Source of the DNA: Hyalella azteca
Lineage: Eukaryota > Arthropoda > Malacostraca > Amphipoda > Hyalellidae
Direction of reading: 5' to 3'
Length of the DNA: 64,000 bases
Assembly: GCF_000764305.2 (NCBI RefSeq)
Contig: NW_025945035.1
Span: 1 to 64,000 of the forward strand
The notes below the pieces were generated by a model. It made no database searches. It was not told the DNA's origin and saw only the letters and a list, made by a program, of their open reading frames with translations. The position numbers and the translations under genes are program-made. Each line of letters begins with the position of its first letter. Positions within the stretch are counted from its first letter, which is position 1. Below, in pieces: positions 12,205 to 23,095 of this stretch.

Positions 12205-12940
12205 CATGCCGGACCTCGGACAGCGGCGGGATTTTTTGCTCAGTGTGCGGCGGGCGGTGGTGGAGTGAGGGCGTGTGCGGCTGGCGCTCCAGAAGTTATT
12301 CAGTGAAGCTGTGACGCGCTGGAGTCGCATAAGAATTATCCTAAGATAGGCAAATTAAGTGCGCAGTGAAGGAGCACACGCTCAATGTCAGCTCACCTGT
12401 ACATGAGTGCGCTGAATAATAAGGAAAAGTATGGACGTGAATTTAGATGAATTTGATTTTTTAATGCAGTGCTTTGATGTCGCACGGCTATTTTTGAGCA
12501 TCCAAAATATATATAAGTTTTAAAATTGTTCATAAAGATATAAGAAAGAGAAGCGATATATTTTACTACGTATATACTTGTAAAAGAGAGTTTTATTAAC
12601 TTTTATCCCGAAGTACAAATTTATAGCCATCGATGAAGGTTATTTATTCAGGCTTTTTCTTCAACGAAGAAATAATAATTAAATAGTAAATAATAATAGT
12701 ATTAACAAATAATAATAGAAAAGTAATTAAAAAATAATGTAAAAAAATAATTCGATGGCAGCCAAGCCTAGAAATTGTTTAGTTTTAGCATAAATCTTAA
12801 AATAATTTATTTTTTCGTAAACGCAGCAAGGAACATGACAACAAAAATCTTCTTAGAGTCCCAGAATGTTTCTAATTTTGCAAGCATGAACTCGCTTGCA
12901 AATTATTTATTCTTCAAGAACAATGAAATGATGGAATAAT
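12205..12940. other. No recognised feature
   Basis: GC-rich up to about 12400, then strongly AT-rich. No gene signal that I can support. Confidence 0.4.
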
Positions 12941-13058
12941 ATACAGGGTGACCCAAAAAAAGTTGGTAAAAGTAAAGGCTTATAACTCAAAAAGTATTAA
13001 ACGTAGAAATATGAAATAGAAACCACATGAAAGAGTATAACTTCAAGTTTTATTCAGG

Positions 13059-13490
13059 TTACAATAAATGTTCAAAATGACCTCCTCGCTGTTGAATACA
13101 GAGCTCAATACGTTTTTCAAAATTTTCTGTTACTGCAGACAACTTATTAAAGTATTAATGTCACTTATTCGCTTAAATCGCAAGTTGACTAAAAATTTAA
13201 AAGCAAAGAATAGTCCATAAAGATTCATATCTTTATAGAAAACGTTTCGGAGTCCAGCTCCATCGTCAGTTCGTAGAATCTAGAACATACATAGAAAGTC
13301 ACAAGTTAATACAATTGAAAGCACAGAACACAAGTAGAACCTAAATTTACAAGTAATAGGGCATAAAAACCTATCTATTCACAATTTCAAGGGGATAGGA
13401 ACTCACTGCTGAATTTGCAGACAACTTATACTGGTCAATAAGTGCGAGAGCTTCACGAATTGCTATCTTCAGATTGTCAATGCTGCTTGG
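13059..13490 (-). pseudogene. Mariner transposase C-terminal remnant, split by a 268-bp insertion
   Basis: On the minus strand the frame reads IDNLKIAIREALALIDQ to about 13430, then resumes at 13133 with TENFEKRIELCIQQRGGHFE and ends at a stop at 13059-13061. Removing the insertion at 13148-13429 (one target duplication included) joins the two parts in frame, which supports both the family call and the insertion boundaries. This C-terminal signature is common in DUF4817-containing mariner-like transposases of insects. The element cannot be active because its core is deleted. Confidence 0.75.
13148..13415 (-). mobile_element. 268-bp insertion with hammerhead-like core and 14-bp target duplication
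   Basis: It is flanked by the same 14 bases, TGCAGACAACTTAT, at 13134-13147 and 13416-13429. On the minus strand it carries CTGACGA, a stem with GGAG and CTCC, and GAAAC (core at 13245-13269). The core and its flanks resemble the repeats at 26185-26363 and 26444-26650. Hammerhead ribozymes are known in Penelope-like elements and retrozymes, so a non-autonomous retroelement of that kind is the best guess. No protein is encoded. Confidence 0.7.
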
Positions 13491-13522
13491 TCTTGTACTG
13501 AATACTTTTTCTTTCTATAAAT

Positions 13523-13795
13523 CTATAGGAAGAAATCCAAAGGCGATTCATTAATTCTTTCTTCAATCTTGGCAATGTTTTCTTCTGATCTTCCAGTTCT
13601 TTGCCGTACAGAATGACCTTTATTTTGATTCAGGATCGTTCCTTTATCTTTCCACTGACGTATCCACTTCTTGATTGTGTTGAGACTATCTTCTTGTCTG
13701 TATTTAGTGGAATAACCTCTCTTTATTTTGGTTGGTGAAGTTTTCAGGTAAAATTGTTCGACAAAAAAAACTCGTTGCTCAGAATTTAGCTGCAT
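13523..13795 (-). pseudogene. Mariner transposase N-terminal DNA-binding region
   Basis: A 90-codon minus-strand frame starts MQLNSEQRVFFVEQFYLKTS and has the usual HTH composition (TIKKWIRQWKDKGTI, then basic RQRTGRSEENIAKI). This resembles the DUF4817 helix-turn-helix domain of insect mariner-like transposases, which binds the terminal inverted repeats. The frame ends shortly after INESP. The catalytic DDE core that should follow is deleted, leaving only the C-terminal remnant downstream. It lies inside the inverted repeats, so it belongs to the same decayed element. Confidence 0.75.
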
Positions 13796-14100
13796 TGTAG
13801 GGGGAATCTTGATCTTAAAAAAATGAATTTTAACTATGACTCATATAGAGAACTTTGGTAATATGGAGACCAAATAAAACTTGAAGTTATACTCTTTCAT
13901 GTTTTTTTCATCTTTCTACGTTTAATACTTTTCGAGTTGTAAGCCTTCACCCGCTTGTACCAAGGGTTAAACAAAATAAAAAATACGGCCATTGTTATGA
14001 TGTTTGTGAGCATTCTGGTCAGTAGTGCTTATAAGATTTTTTTTTCATAAATGCTAATTTATGATGACTAACTAATTTTTATTAGGGAAACTGAAAACTG

Positions 14101-14580
14101 GTTCCGTTCCCCTCACTGTTGTCCTGTTCCCCTCACTGTTGTTCACTGTTGTCCTGTTGCCCTCACTGTTGTCCTGTTCCCCTCACTGTTGTCCTGTTCC
14201 CCTTACTGTTGTCCTGTTCCCCTCACTGTTGTCCTGTTCCCCTCACTGTTGCCCTGTTGCCCTCACTGTTGTCCTGTTCCCCTCACTGTTGTCCTGTTCC
14301 CCTCACTGTTGTTCTGTTCCCTCACTGTTGTTCTGTTCCCCTCACTGTTGTTCTGATGTTGTTCTGTTCCCCTCACTGTTGTCCTGTTGCCCTCATTGTT
14401 GTTCTGTTCCCCTCACTGTTGTCCTGTTCCCCTCACTGTTGTCCTGTTCCCCTCACTGTTGTTCTGTTCCCCTCACTGTTGTCCTGTTCCCCTCACTGTT
14501 GTCCTGTTCCCCTCACTGTTGTCCTGTTCCCTTCACTGTTGTCCTGTTCACCTCACTGTTTTCCTGTTCACCCTTTCCCA
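14101..14580. repeat. 20-bp minisatellite (CCTCACTGTTGTCCTGTTCC), about 23 copies
   Basis: Highly regular array, with a few copies shortened or carrying GTTGCC. Pyrimidine-rich plus strand. Overlapping Ser/Leu/Pro/Cys frames are by-products. Confidence 0.95.
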
Positions 14581-14749
14581 TTCTCAGCCTTCTCTGTTCA
14601 CTGTTCCCTCCGATATAATATTCTTATTGTTTTTTCTTCTCCATTTCACTGTTAGTGTTGTTCAGCTTCAGTAAATTCATTCATGGATTCATGATTCAGG
14701 AGATATAAATATAATGAGTAGCACATTAACAACAGATAAAATATAGAGA

Positions 14750-14960
14750 AGTAAGTCAGTAGTTGTAAGTAATACTAACTTAGTATTGCTTAGTACTTAC
14801 TTATTACTTAGTAAGTAATACTAACTTGGTATTACCTAATACTTACGTATTACTTAGTAAGTAATACCTACTTAGTATTAATTAGTACTTAACTTAGTAG
14901 GTAATATTAGATTTTTATTACTTAGTACTTACTTATTACTTACTAAGTAATACTAAGCGA
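14750..14960. repeat. AT-rich palindromic repeat of AGTAAGTAATACTAACTTAG type
   Basis: Nested direct and inverted copies of TTACTTAGTA and TAGTATTA. The region can fold into several hairpins. Confidence 0.75.
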
Positions 14961-15082
14961 TTCAAGTACGTTAGTATCCTCTACAATGCGCATCTGCTTT
15001 TGTTCTGAAATGTAAATTAAAAATTAATAGATGTAAATGTTTTGGCGAGACTTTGCTAAGACTGAACAAGTTGACAGCGCAC

Positions 15083-15515
15083 GTAGGATTTATGTGCGTG
15101 CGCGTGCAGGATTTATGCGCGTGCGCGTCCAGGATTTATGTGCGTGGGCGTGCAAGATTTATGCGCATGTGCGTGCAGGATTTATGCGCGTGCGCGTTCA
15201 GGAATTATGTGCGTGTACGTGCGCGTGCAGGATTTATGTGCGTGTGCGTGCAGGATTTATGTGCATGTGCGTGCAGGATTTATGTTCGTGCACGTGAAGG
15301 AATGTGCGTGTGCGCGCAGGATTTATGTGCGTGTGCGCGAAGGATTTATGTGCGTGTGCGCACAGGATTTATGTGCGTGTGCGCGCAGGATTTATGTACG
15401 TGCGCGTGCAGGATTTATGTGCGTGTGCGTGCAGGATTTATGCGCGTGTGCGTGCAGGATTTATGTGCGTGTGCGTGCAGGATTTATGTGCGTGCGCGTG
15501 CAGGATTTATGTGCG
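15083..15515. repeat. 23-bp minisatellite, about 18 copies
   Basis: The unit is CAGGATTTATGTGCGTGTGC plus GTG, with the GTGCGT part varying in length. The 23-bp period makes three overlapping plus-strand frames (RIYVRVRAGFMCVCVQDLCA-like); these are not called as genes. Confidence 0.95.
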
Positions 15516-15575
15516 TTTGTGAATGCTTTCTATCAAAACGTAAGTATTTCTATCATTTTGGCGAAAGATTTGGAG

Positions 15576-16134
15576 TAGGTTTCCGAAATGTTGGAGTTGT
15601 TCTCCGAAATGTTGGAGTTGGTCTCCGAAATGTTGGAGTTGGAGTCCGAAATGTTGGAGCTTGTCTCCGAAATGTTGGAGTTTGTCTTCGAAATGTTGGA
15701 GTTGAACTCCGAAATGTTGGAGTTTGTCTCCGAAATGTTGGAGTTGAACTCCGAAATGTTGGAGTTTGTCTCCGAAATGTTGAAGTTTGTCTCCAAAATG
15801 TTGAAGTTTGTCTCCGAAATGTTGGAGTTCGTCTCCGAAATGTTGGAGTTTGTCTCAGAAATGTTGGAGTTTGCCTCCGGAATGCTGGAGAAGAACTCCA
15901 AAATGTTGGAGTTGTTCTCCGAAATGTTGGAGTTAGTCTCCGAAATGTTGGAGTTGGTCTCCGAAATGTTAGAGTGGGTCTCCGAAATGTTGGAGTTGGT
16001 CTCCGAAATATTGGAGCTAGTCTCTGAAATGCGGGAGTTTGTCTTCGAAATGTTGGAGTTTGTCTCCGAAATGTTAGAGTTTGTCTCCGAAATGTTGGAG
16101 TTTGTCTCCGAAATGTTGGAGTTTGTCTCCGAAA
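15576..16134. repeat. 21-bp minisatellite (CGAAATGTTGGAGTTTGTCT plus C), about 26 copies
   Basis: The period is divisible by three and stop-free in four frames, giving a Met-Leu-Glu-rich plus-strand frame (SEMLEFV) and Asn/Ser/Ile or Arg/Thr/Pro-rich minus-strand frames. It starts only about 60 bp after the 23-bp array ends, with no sequence shared. Confidence 0.95.
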
Positions 16135-16139
16135 TTTCA

Positions 16140-16540
16140 TGTTTTTTGGGTGGAGGTAGGCGGAGATGTAGCAAATGGATGGACCCAACAGAAAATTCAC
16201 GTTGAATGTTTTGATGCCGACAGTTCCTGGTAGAATATTTTCCAGTAAAGATTTTATTCGTGGCATAAGCTTCTCATTATGCATAGTAATCTGACTATGA
16301 CGCGTGCTAGGGTTACGGTAGCTACGAGGGCTGCTCACATGCATTACAAGTAATCGTTCCCTGAAGTCTGATACCTGATGTTAAATGCATCAGGCATAAT
16401 CACGATACTTATTAATTCAGTATATAATTATATGCGATGATGCAACGCGCTATGCACGTCCTTATGTTGCAATGCTAAACTCGATCGCATTGGACCGCGT
16501 ATTTCCAGTCACGCACTCGGCAGTGCGGCTGAATATTTGA
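16140..16540. other. No recognised feature
   Basis: Unique-looking sequence. I cannot assign any gene or repeat family. Confidence 0.4.
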
Positions 16541-16544
16541 TGCC

Positions 16545-16650
16545 GATATTCCCTTATGCATATCTTACATATGCATGCATATACATGCATATACTTGCAC
16601 ATACATGCACATACATGCATATACATGCATGTACATACTTCATATTCCTG
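16545..16650. repeat. ATACATGC-type short tandem repeat
   Basis: Imperfect array of CATATACATG/CACATACATG units. Confidence 0.75.
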
Positions 16651-16845
16651 CTAATGTATGCATGTACAAAATTACCAGCATCACGTTTATATTTCTTAAC
16701 GTACAAAATTAGTTATCTCTGAAATGTTTCCTCGCGCTAAACCAACATAGGATGGCAAAAGCAAGAAAGCCTCGATCCTTTTCAGCATCGCAAGTCCTAC
16801 AAGTCCACAACGCTGGTCTTGTCTCGGTGGAGTACTGACATCTGT

Positions 16846-16915
16846 CATGTCCTGTAGTGTCCTGCAGTAATCTGCAGTGTCCTGCAGTGTCCTACAGTGT
16901 CCTGCAGTGTCCCAC
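16846..16915. repeat. 11-bp repeat (GTGTCCTGCAG), about 6 copies
   Basis: Short tandem array with CTGCAG in most units. Confidence 0.75.
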
Positions 16916-17076
16916 ATTATCAAGATGTAAACAAATATGATCGTAAGCTAGAACTAAGACATAATGGTTCTTAGATCATACTATATAGGACCGTCCTGGT
17001 AGATGAAGGATGGTACTAGCCTGGTAGATGAAGGTCAAGTGCACTTAGTGCTGCATGTTAAGTGAATGACGTACTT

Positions 17077-17220
17077 TACTCACCTAACCCTTACTCACCC
17101 AAACCTTACTCACCCAAACCTTACTCCCCTAAACATTACTCATCCAAACCTTACTCACCCAAACCTTACTCACCCAAACCTTACTCACCCAAACCCTAAT
17201 CACCCAAACCTTAATCGTAT
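17077..17220. repeat. 15-bp repeat (CTTACTCACCCAAAC), about 9 copies
   Basis: Plus-strand C- and A-rich array. The encoded Thr-His-Pro-Asn-Leu repeat is a by-product. Confidence 0.85.
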
Positions 17221-17224
17221 TCAC

Positions 17225-18040
17225 GGCACGAATTTTACATTACTCACGCAGCCTCATGCGTACGTCGCAGGCGCTACTTATGCGCACGCGCGGGCACATC
17301 AGAATTCATCCTCATGAACCTCACTCACTCACTGTACTCACTCATTATCGACAATCACTCAGTTCTTACTCAGAGTAATTAATTATTACCTTCACTCATC
17401 CCTCACTCATCTCCCTCACACACCACAAAATAATTTGCAAAAGCAATAATTTACCTGACAATTAAACTATTTCGTCTGTATTTGTCTCAAGGCTCATTTA
17501 TACGGCTATTGAGTGAGATAATTTCAACTAAATCGTACACTGAGCTGCGTATTTTATCATACAGTTTTATATGGTAAGTTATCGTGATATGAAGACGAAT
17601 GAGAAAGATCGTCTGCATAACAGAGAGCAAATCTAATTAATTTATGAAAGACGAAGATTGAATAATTCAATCTCGTGATAATTATTGAAGTGTAATAAAC
17701 ATTTTTGTTTGAGATCAAGACATGGAAAAGAAATTTGTGGACCAAAAATCGATGATGATGTAATCAACAGAAATATAACTGTGAAGCAGAAGATATCGTT
17801 GAGACGAACAACAGGCGATAATGATGGTTGTTCACGAGACGTGTACTTGTTAAACCACTGTTAAAGTTATATATTAAATGTCTTAATTAAAAAGTATGCA
17901 ACCGGCATTAACTTATTTATTAAAGAAAATTCATTTCATCACCAAATTAACAGGCTTTTGAACGCGCAAAGAGCGGGAGGTATAGAGGCCACTTTACCTC
18001 ACTTGTGTTAAAAAACTGGAAATTTACCCCCAAAGCTGGA
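17225..18040. other. No recognised feature
   Basis: CTCACT-rich sequence to about 17420, then AT-rich unique sequence. No gene seen. Confidence 0.4.
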
Positions 18041-18047
18041 GTCTAAG

Positions 18048-18228
18048 AGGAGCCTAAGTGGAGCCAAAGGGGAGCCAAAAGGAAGCCAAAGAGGAGCCAT
18101 AGGGGAGCCAAATGGAAGCCAAAGGGGAGCCAAAGGGGAGCCGAAGGGAGCCAAAAAGTAGCTAAAAGAGCTAAAGGGGAATCAGAAGGGAGCAAAAGAG
18201 GAGCCAAATGATAGCCGAAGGGGAGCCG
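18048..18228. repeat. Purine-rich GGGGAGCCAAA repeat (about 11 bp), about 14 imperfect copies
   Basis: Strand-asymmetric A/G-rich array with frequent substitutions. Confidence 0.8.
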
Positions 18229-18339
18229 GCACCGTAGACGTTTAAGTTCCTTATCAAGTGCAGCTAATTGCCTAAAACTATCAGCGGCACCTCGTTCCCT
18301 TGCGACCTTATGATGAGTTCGGGACTTCCTAGTCCCCGG

Positions 18340-18504
18340 TCACGCTGATGCGCCGCCTTCGTCGTCCTCCGTCTCCGAGTCGTCGTCGGATGTAACGTTG
18401 GACGTGTTCCGTCTATTTGCCCTCATTTGGGCCAGCTGATGCAAGATGCTGTTGCTGTCACTTGCTGCGGGTAGTTTCCCATTACTGGACAATACGGGGT
18501 TTTC
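18340..18504 (-). CDS. Possible terminal exon fragment with acidic C-terminus (unidentified)
   Basis: I do not recognise this gene. The minus-strand frame of 54 codons ends in a polar and acidic tail (HQLAQMRANRRNTSN, then TSDDDSETEDDEGGASA and TGA). Its composition differs from the surrounding low-complexity DNA and resembles the disordered acidic tails of real proteins. The frame is closed upstream by TGA at 18505-18507. Several internal CAG acceptor-like sites could start an exon, but no upstream partner exon was found on this strand. It could equally be a transposon remnant or chance. Confidence 0.25.
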   Translation of the reverse strand, partial: ENPVLSSNGKLPAASDSNSILHQLAQMRANRRNTSNVTSDDDSETEDDEGGASA

Positions 18505-18659
18505 TCATAAACTTGTTCAGTCGTCTTTTGAACTAACAAGTCGTTATCTAAAGCCTAAGGGGAATGTTGTGGTCCGGCATTGTGATGTGCAATAGTGATA
18601 TATCATTGTGATAAGCACATGCTACAGTGAAAAACTGCATTACAATGTCACCGTACAAT

Positions 18660-18790
18660 GCAGCTGTAATGTGCAGTAGTACAGTGCAGCAGTACTGTGC
18701 ATCAGTACAGTGCAGCAGTACTGTGCATCAGTACAGTGCAGCAGTACAGTGCAGCAGTACAGTGCAGCAGTACAGTGCAGCAGTACAGTT
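18660..18790. repeat. 13-bp repeat (CAGCAGTACAGTG), about 9 copies
   Basis: Array of CAGTAC units in which GCAGTACTGTGC palindromes alternate with GCAGTACAGTGC. Confidence 0.85.
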
Positions 18791-19069
18791 CGTTGCCCTC
18801 TAAACCCTCTCCTCGTTTAGAGCTCTCATTAATATGTCCGGTTGAGGTCTATATATATAGATACATATATATAAAGAGGGTGGAATTTAGTCGTTTGATT
18901 TAACTCATAATCGAGTGAAGTACTGGCCAGAAAAAGGGTTATTTTAACGCTGCGACAAGGCTTGTTCTTCATTTATTCCACTGTATTCAACAAGGCCTAT
19001 CTTTGCAGGCCATATATATGATATATTTTACTGTACCGTGTTTGCTATAATGTCATCTTTATAATAACT

Positions 19070-19620
19070 CAATAAATTATGCTGCCAATTTAAATAATTA
19101 CTCAATAAATGATGCTGTAAATATCAATAATTAATAAATAAATGAAGCTGCCAATTTTAATAATTACTCAATAAATGAAACTGCCAATTTTAATAATTAC
19201 TCAATAAATGAAGCTGTCAATTTCAATAATTACTCAATAAATGAAGCTGCCAATTTCAATAATTACTCAATAAATGAAACTGCCAATTTTAATAATTACT
19301 CAATAAATGAAGCTGTCAATTTCAATAATTACTCAATAAATGAAGCTGCCAATTTCAATAATTACTCAATAAATGAACCTGCCAATTTCAATAATTACTC
19401 AATAAATGAAGCTGCCAATTTCAATAATTACTCGATAAATGAAGCTGCCAATTTCAATAATTACTCAATAAATGAAGCTTAATTACTCAATAAATGAACT
19501 TGCCAATTTCAATAATTACTCAATAAAGGATGCTGCCAATTTCAATAATTACTCAATAAATGAAGCTGTCAATCTCACTAATTAATCAGTCAATGAAGTT
19601 GCCAATATCATAAATAACTC
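19070..19620. repeat. 33-bp minisatellite, about 16 copies
   Basis: The unit contains AATTACTCAATAAATGAAGC followed by TGCCAATTTCAAT. One copy is truncated near 19480. AT-rich. Confidence 0.95.
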
Positions 19621-19743
19621 AAAAAGTTAACCTAAAAATGCAAAAAAAATGCAAGTTAGCCCGGCATATACGGACTTGATAATTCCTTCAATTTTTTAAT
19701 CCTAAGCCCAGAATCGACCGATCGGCCATCTTGGCTTGCATAC

Positions 19744-20130
19744 AGGGTGGCCCAGTGGTTAAAGTTCAGGGCTTATACTTTCATAAAAAGTTACGAGATC
19801 GTAAGTTCATCAGCCAATCATTGGCGGCCTTTCAAGCAAAATCCACCAATCATAGACAAGAAAATAGAGCGTAAGTACTTACGTTCACTTAGCGAGTTTT
19901 GAAAGTATGGTCCCTGATTACCAAGACTGGCGCAGAGAGGCGCGGGTTCGATCCCAGCTCTGTGCGCCAGTTTCTGGTCGGAATCGGCGAGGAGGCCGGG
20001 CGGTTAAGCACAGCAGAATTGAGGCAGCGAATTGTGTTCGAGACCGCAACAATCTGTGAATATTCTGCTATGTTAAGAATCGGCGACAGGCCTACGTCCT
20101 AATAAACGCTGAAACCGCTATTTATTTATT
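19744..20130 (+). mobile_element. tRNA-derived SINE, copy 2, split by a MITE
   Basis: The A-box region (TGGCCCAGTGGTTAAAG) lies at 19748 and the B-box (GGTTCGATCCC) at 19945, separated by an inserted MITE at 19769-19914. The body ends CCTAATAAACGCTGAAACCG, followed by a TTTA-type tail. The same 3' end is at 60101. Confidence 0.8.
19769..19914 (+). mobile_element. 146-bp MITE, copy 1 (nested in SINE)
   Basis: The ends are inverted: GGGCTTATACTTTCA and TGAAAGTATGGTCCC. The interior contains CAGCCAATCATTGGCGGCC and AAGTACTTACGTTCACTTAG. Copies are at 30715-30858 (inverted) and 48931-49075. Its position inside a SINE shows it inserted later. Confidence 0.8.
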
Positions 20131-20136
20131 TATTTG

Positions 20137-21905
20137 GCTTGAATCTTAAGGTGGCTGGAGCGGGCATGTCGGCAGACTCAGTCTTCGTCCCTATTTTTTC
20201 TTGCTATGCACGTAGCTTGCTTGACGCAAACTCTGACCATGTATGTTTATTTTTGACCGGGAGGACTATATTTGGAGTACTCGTCTTGGTGTTTGCTATA
20301 TTCAGCTTTGAGCTGACTGTAGACGTGCATTACTGTTTATCACACAAGCTGAATCTGCCTGCTATTCATGGCCCGTTAGCTTACTAGGCAAAGCAACTGC
20401 TCACCCTGCGGTCAGCCGCTGCAGCCCTTGATCCATATGTCTGTGAGAGAGTAGATTTACTCATCGTGCCGCTCCCCAATTCTCGGATGTCTTATTGTGG
20501 ATGCCGTGCCGGCCGAAATAGGCGTCCTGCTGCCACCTATCGGGTAGTGCGCGACAACGATGTGCTCGTCATCACTGGAATAAGCCCTTGCTACGGCGGG
20601 AATTATTTGCGATGAACTCAACGGCTGCGATTGCTGATGCTGAGAATCGGCATGTGTCGACCCCTCAAAACCTGCGTAGCGTATACGTGCTGATCGCCAC
20701 TGTGTACGCCGGCTATCGTTCGGCTGCCTCAACATGCGTTCGCTGAATAATAAGGTTGACGAGTTTCTTCACATCTTTCGCTCGCACTCACTAGATGTAG
20801 TTTTCCTGATCGAGACATGGCCCGACGCTGACTCGGTCTGTTTCGCGCGTCTTCGCGCTGAAGGACTCCAGGTAGTCGAGCGCGCGCGGCCCCGCTTGCA
20901 AACCGACGCCCTGGCGACGAATTACGGTGGAGTATCTTCCGTCGCCAACAGGGGCGTGCACCTTACTATTCTTGACATCGGCACCCGACCCACCATTTTT
21001 GAACTGCTATATATGTGCTAGGGTCACCTGCGTCTCGATCGTTTACGGGCGTTGCATCATCTAGCGTCCTGTGGATCGGTTGCTGTGGCGCGCGATTCTT
21101 TTGTCGTATTGAGCGATGCCTTCACCAGACCAGATTTTCCCCGATCATGTCCTTATCGCCGGCGATTTTAACGTTTGACTGAATCGCGTCGAAGACCCAT
21201 CGGCTCGTCAGCTGATCGACCTTCCGGCCACCTTCGGCATGGTTTGTCACGTGACCTTGCCGACGCACGAAATGGGCGGACTGCTGGACGTTCTCATCAC
21301 ACGTGTTGACCTTCAAAATCTGCCAGTTGACATCATCGAGATTGCAATATCCGACCATCGACTACTTTAGTGGGCGGTGCCACGTGTGCGCCCGGTACCA
21401 ACATACAAGACCGTTACCTGTCGTCCGTGACGCAGTCTCGATGGCTACGTCTTATGCGCAAAATTACAGTCGCCCCGACTATCTCGGCCCTTCTCATGGT
21501 CGGCACTATTAGTTAATGATCTAGCGCAACTCTACAATACCGAGCTGACCTGTACACTCGATAACCTCATTCCTGCACGCACAGTTCGGGTACCCCAACG
21601 AGTCTCGTACCCATGTTTCGACGATGATTGTCAAGTCTCGAAGCGGGGGTTCGACTGCTCCAGCGGGCTGTTTGCCGGGCGAAAAGACGCGGCAATCCTG
21701 CTGCTGCCGCTGCTGTGGCCTCCACCAGGCGAGATGCGCGGCGCAATTAGGTCGCCCTTCTTCGATCTAAAAGAGAGTCATTTTGGCGCCACCAGAGAGT
21801 CGACGCGCAACGCAGCGATCCTCGAGCGCTGTGGGGTACGTTGGATAAACTCATGGGAAGAGGCCATACAGAGGCTTCGGGTGACGTAAGCGTGGAAGAA
21901 TTTCA
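20137..21905 (+). mobile_element. Decayed LINE (non-LTR retrotransposon), endonuclease region
   Basis: The region reads as an apurinic-like endonuclease: NMRSLNNKVDEFLHIFRSHS from about 20734, VVFLIETW, then LIAGDFN (GDFN at 21161-21172) and ISDHRLL near 21345-21366, the conserved metal-binding and catalytic motifs of LINE endonucleases. In-frame stops (for example just after GDFNV) and frame changes make it a pseudogene. The reverse transcriptase is absent. The clade cannot be assigned. Boundaries are approximate; 20137-20730 is probable 5' leader. Confidence 0.75.
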
Positions 21906-22830
21906 TGCGGCTTTTAAAATAAAATCCGATCCGGCAATCCGATCATTCCATTTATTCCTATTCTCCTACTAGGAATAAATTTTCAGGTCAAGTTAATATC
22001 CTGGTACGATAAGTACCTGGAGATAAGTAGTTGGGGATAAGTACCTTGTATACGCGATACATCAATTAGTAAAGGAACAACTAATAATATCAACTTATTA
22101 TGACATCCTGCAGATGCAATAATAACCCAATAAGTCAACTATCAACTCTCAATAAATTTAAAACATAGTTTAAATTTCTACAGCAAATTACAATAAAATG
22201 AGCACGGATCATGATAAAAACTCTTATAAGATCAAGAGAGAAGAGCAATATGTGTATATTTGCTTAATAAGTGAATGTAACTCAACACTTGCACGTTGAT
22301 AGGAAATTAAATTCTATCAAAAAGAGGCCGCAACATTCGCAATTAAGGAGAGGGGTTTTGTGAGGCTCATCGCGGGGGGGTAAGGGGGTAGATGGTTCGT
22401 AACCTCGACGTTAATTGATTGAGGAGCACCCAGAAAGTGTACAACTTTTTTCTATATTTTTGTGGCTACGAATAGCCACGAAATTGTTATTCGTTTGACA
22501 ATATTTCTCGCGACGCATTTTTCAAGTTTGACAGCACAATTTACGTCGCTGTGACGCGGCCAACCAACCCAGTGTTTGGTCTCTGGAACTGCGTCATCAG
22601 ATGGGAGCAATTTTGGTAATGACAAAATGAAATATTTTTGTTGCGTTTTATTAGCAGTCCAGCCCGACGCTCGGGAAAGATAATCCATGAGATTTGAGAA
22701 CTTCGTCCTTTTATGCTAATTTTATTCAACTTTCGTGAATGATTTCCAAATGAAGGTAAACTAATTCAAATAGACCTAATAAAAACCACCTTTTCAATAT
22801 CTAGTAAGTAATAAATAGTAATAAATGGGA
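21906..22830. other. No recognised feature
   Basis: Unique-looking AT-rich sequence containing a G run at 22372-22389. No gene supported. Confidence 0.4.
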
Positions 22831-22877
22831 GCGTAATCCTGGGCGCGTATCCAGGATATTAAATGTTGAAATAAATG

Positions 22878-23095
22878 TATATATTGCAGCGCCATAAGAA
22901 TCCTGGATACGCGCCGCAACAGCCCCTATATATTGCGGCGCCATAAGTATCCTGGATACGCGCCCCAACAGCCCCTATATATTGCGGCGCCATATGTATC
23001 CTGGATACGCGCCCCAACAGCTCCTATATATTGCGGCGCCATAAGTATCCTGGATACGCGCCCCAACAGCCCCTATATAATAAATTGCGGCGTAA
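22878..23095. repeat. 49-bp minisatellite, about 4.5 copies
   Basis: The unit starts GGCGCCATAAGTATCCTGGA and includes TACGCGCC and CCTATATATTGC. The motif GGCGCGTATCCAGGATAT lies in inverse orientation just upstream (22838-22860). Confidence 0.9.

Larger units (their letters stand above)
12944..13978 (-). mobile_element. Internally deleted DUF4817-type mariner transposon, interrupted by an insertion
   Basis: The terminal inverted repeats are CAGGGTGACCCAAAA...AAGGCTTATAACTCAAAAAG on the left and a diverged inverse (CTTTTCGAGTTGTAAGCCTT) on the right. A TA dinucleotide precedes the left end, as expected for Tc1/mariner. Between them lie the transposase N-terminus (13523-13795) and C-terminus (13059-13133 plus 13430-13490), both on the minus strand. 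The catalytic DDE core between the two is missing. The right terminus is poorly preserved, so that boundary is approximate. Confidence 0.8.

Noticed and set aside
15053..16027. 324-codon plus-strand frame as a repetitive protein gene
   Set aside because: It spans two unrelated minisatellites, and alternative frames are equally open. No non-repeat domain is present.
19744..20130. Functional tRNA gene suggested by A- and B-boxes
   Set aside because: The boxes are part of a dispersed repeat with a LINE-like 3' tail, are interrupted by a MITE, and no acceptor stem pairs.
20457..20735. 92-codon minus-strand frame
   Set aside because: It is antisense to the decayed LINE, whose plus strand shows recognisable endonuclease motifs.
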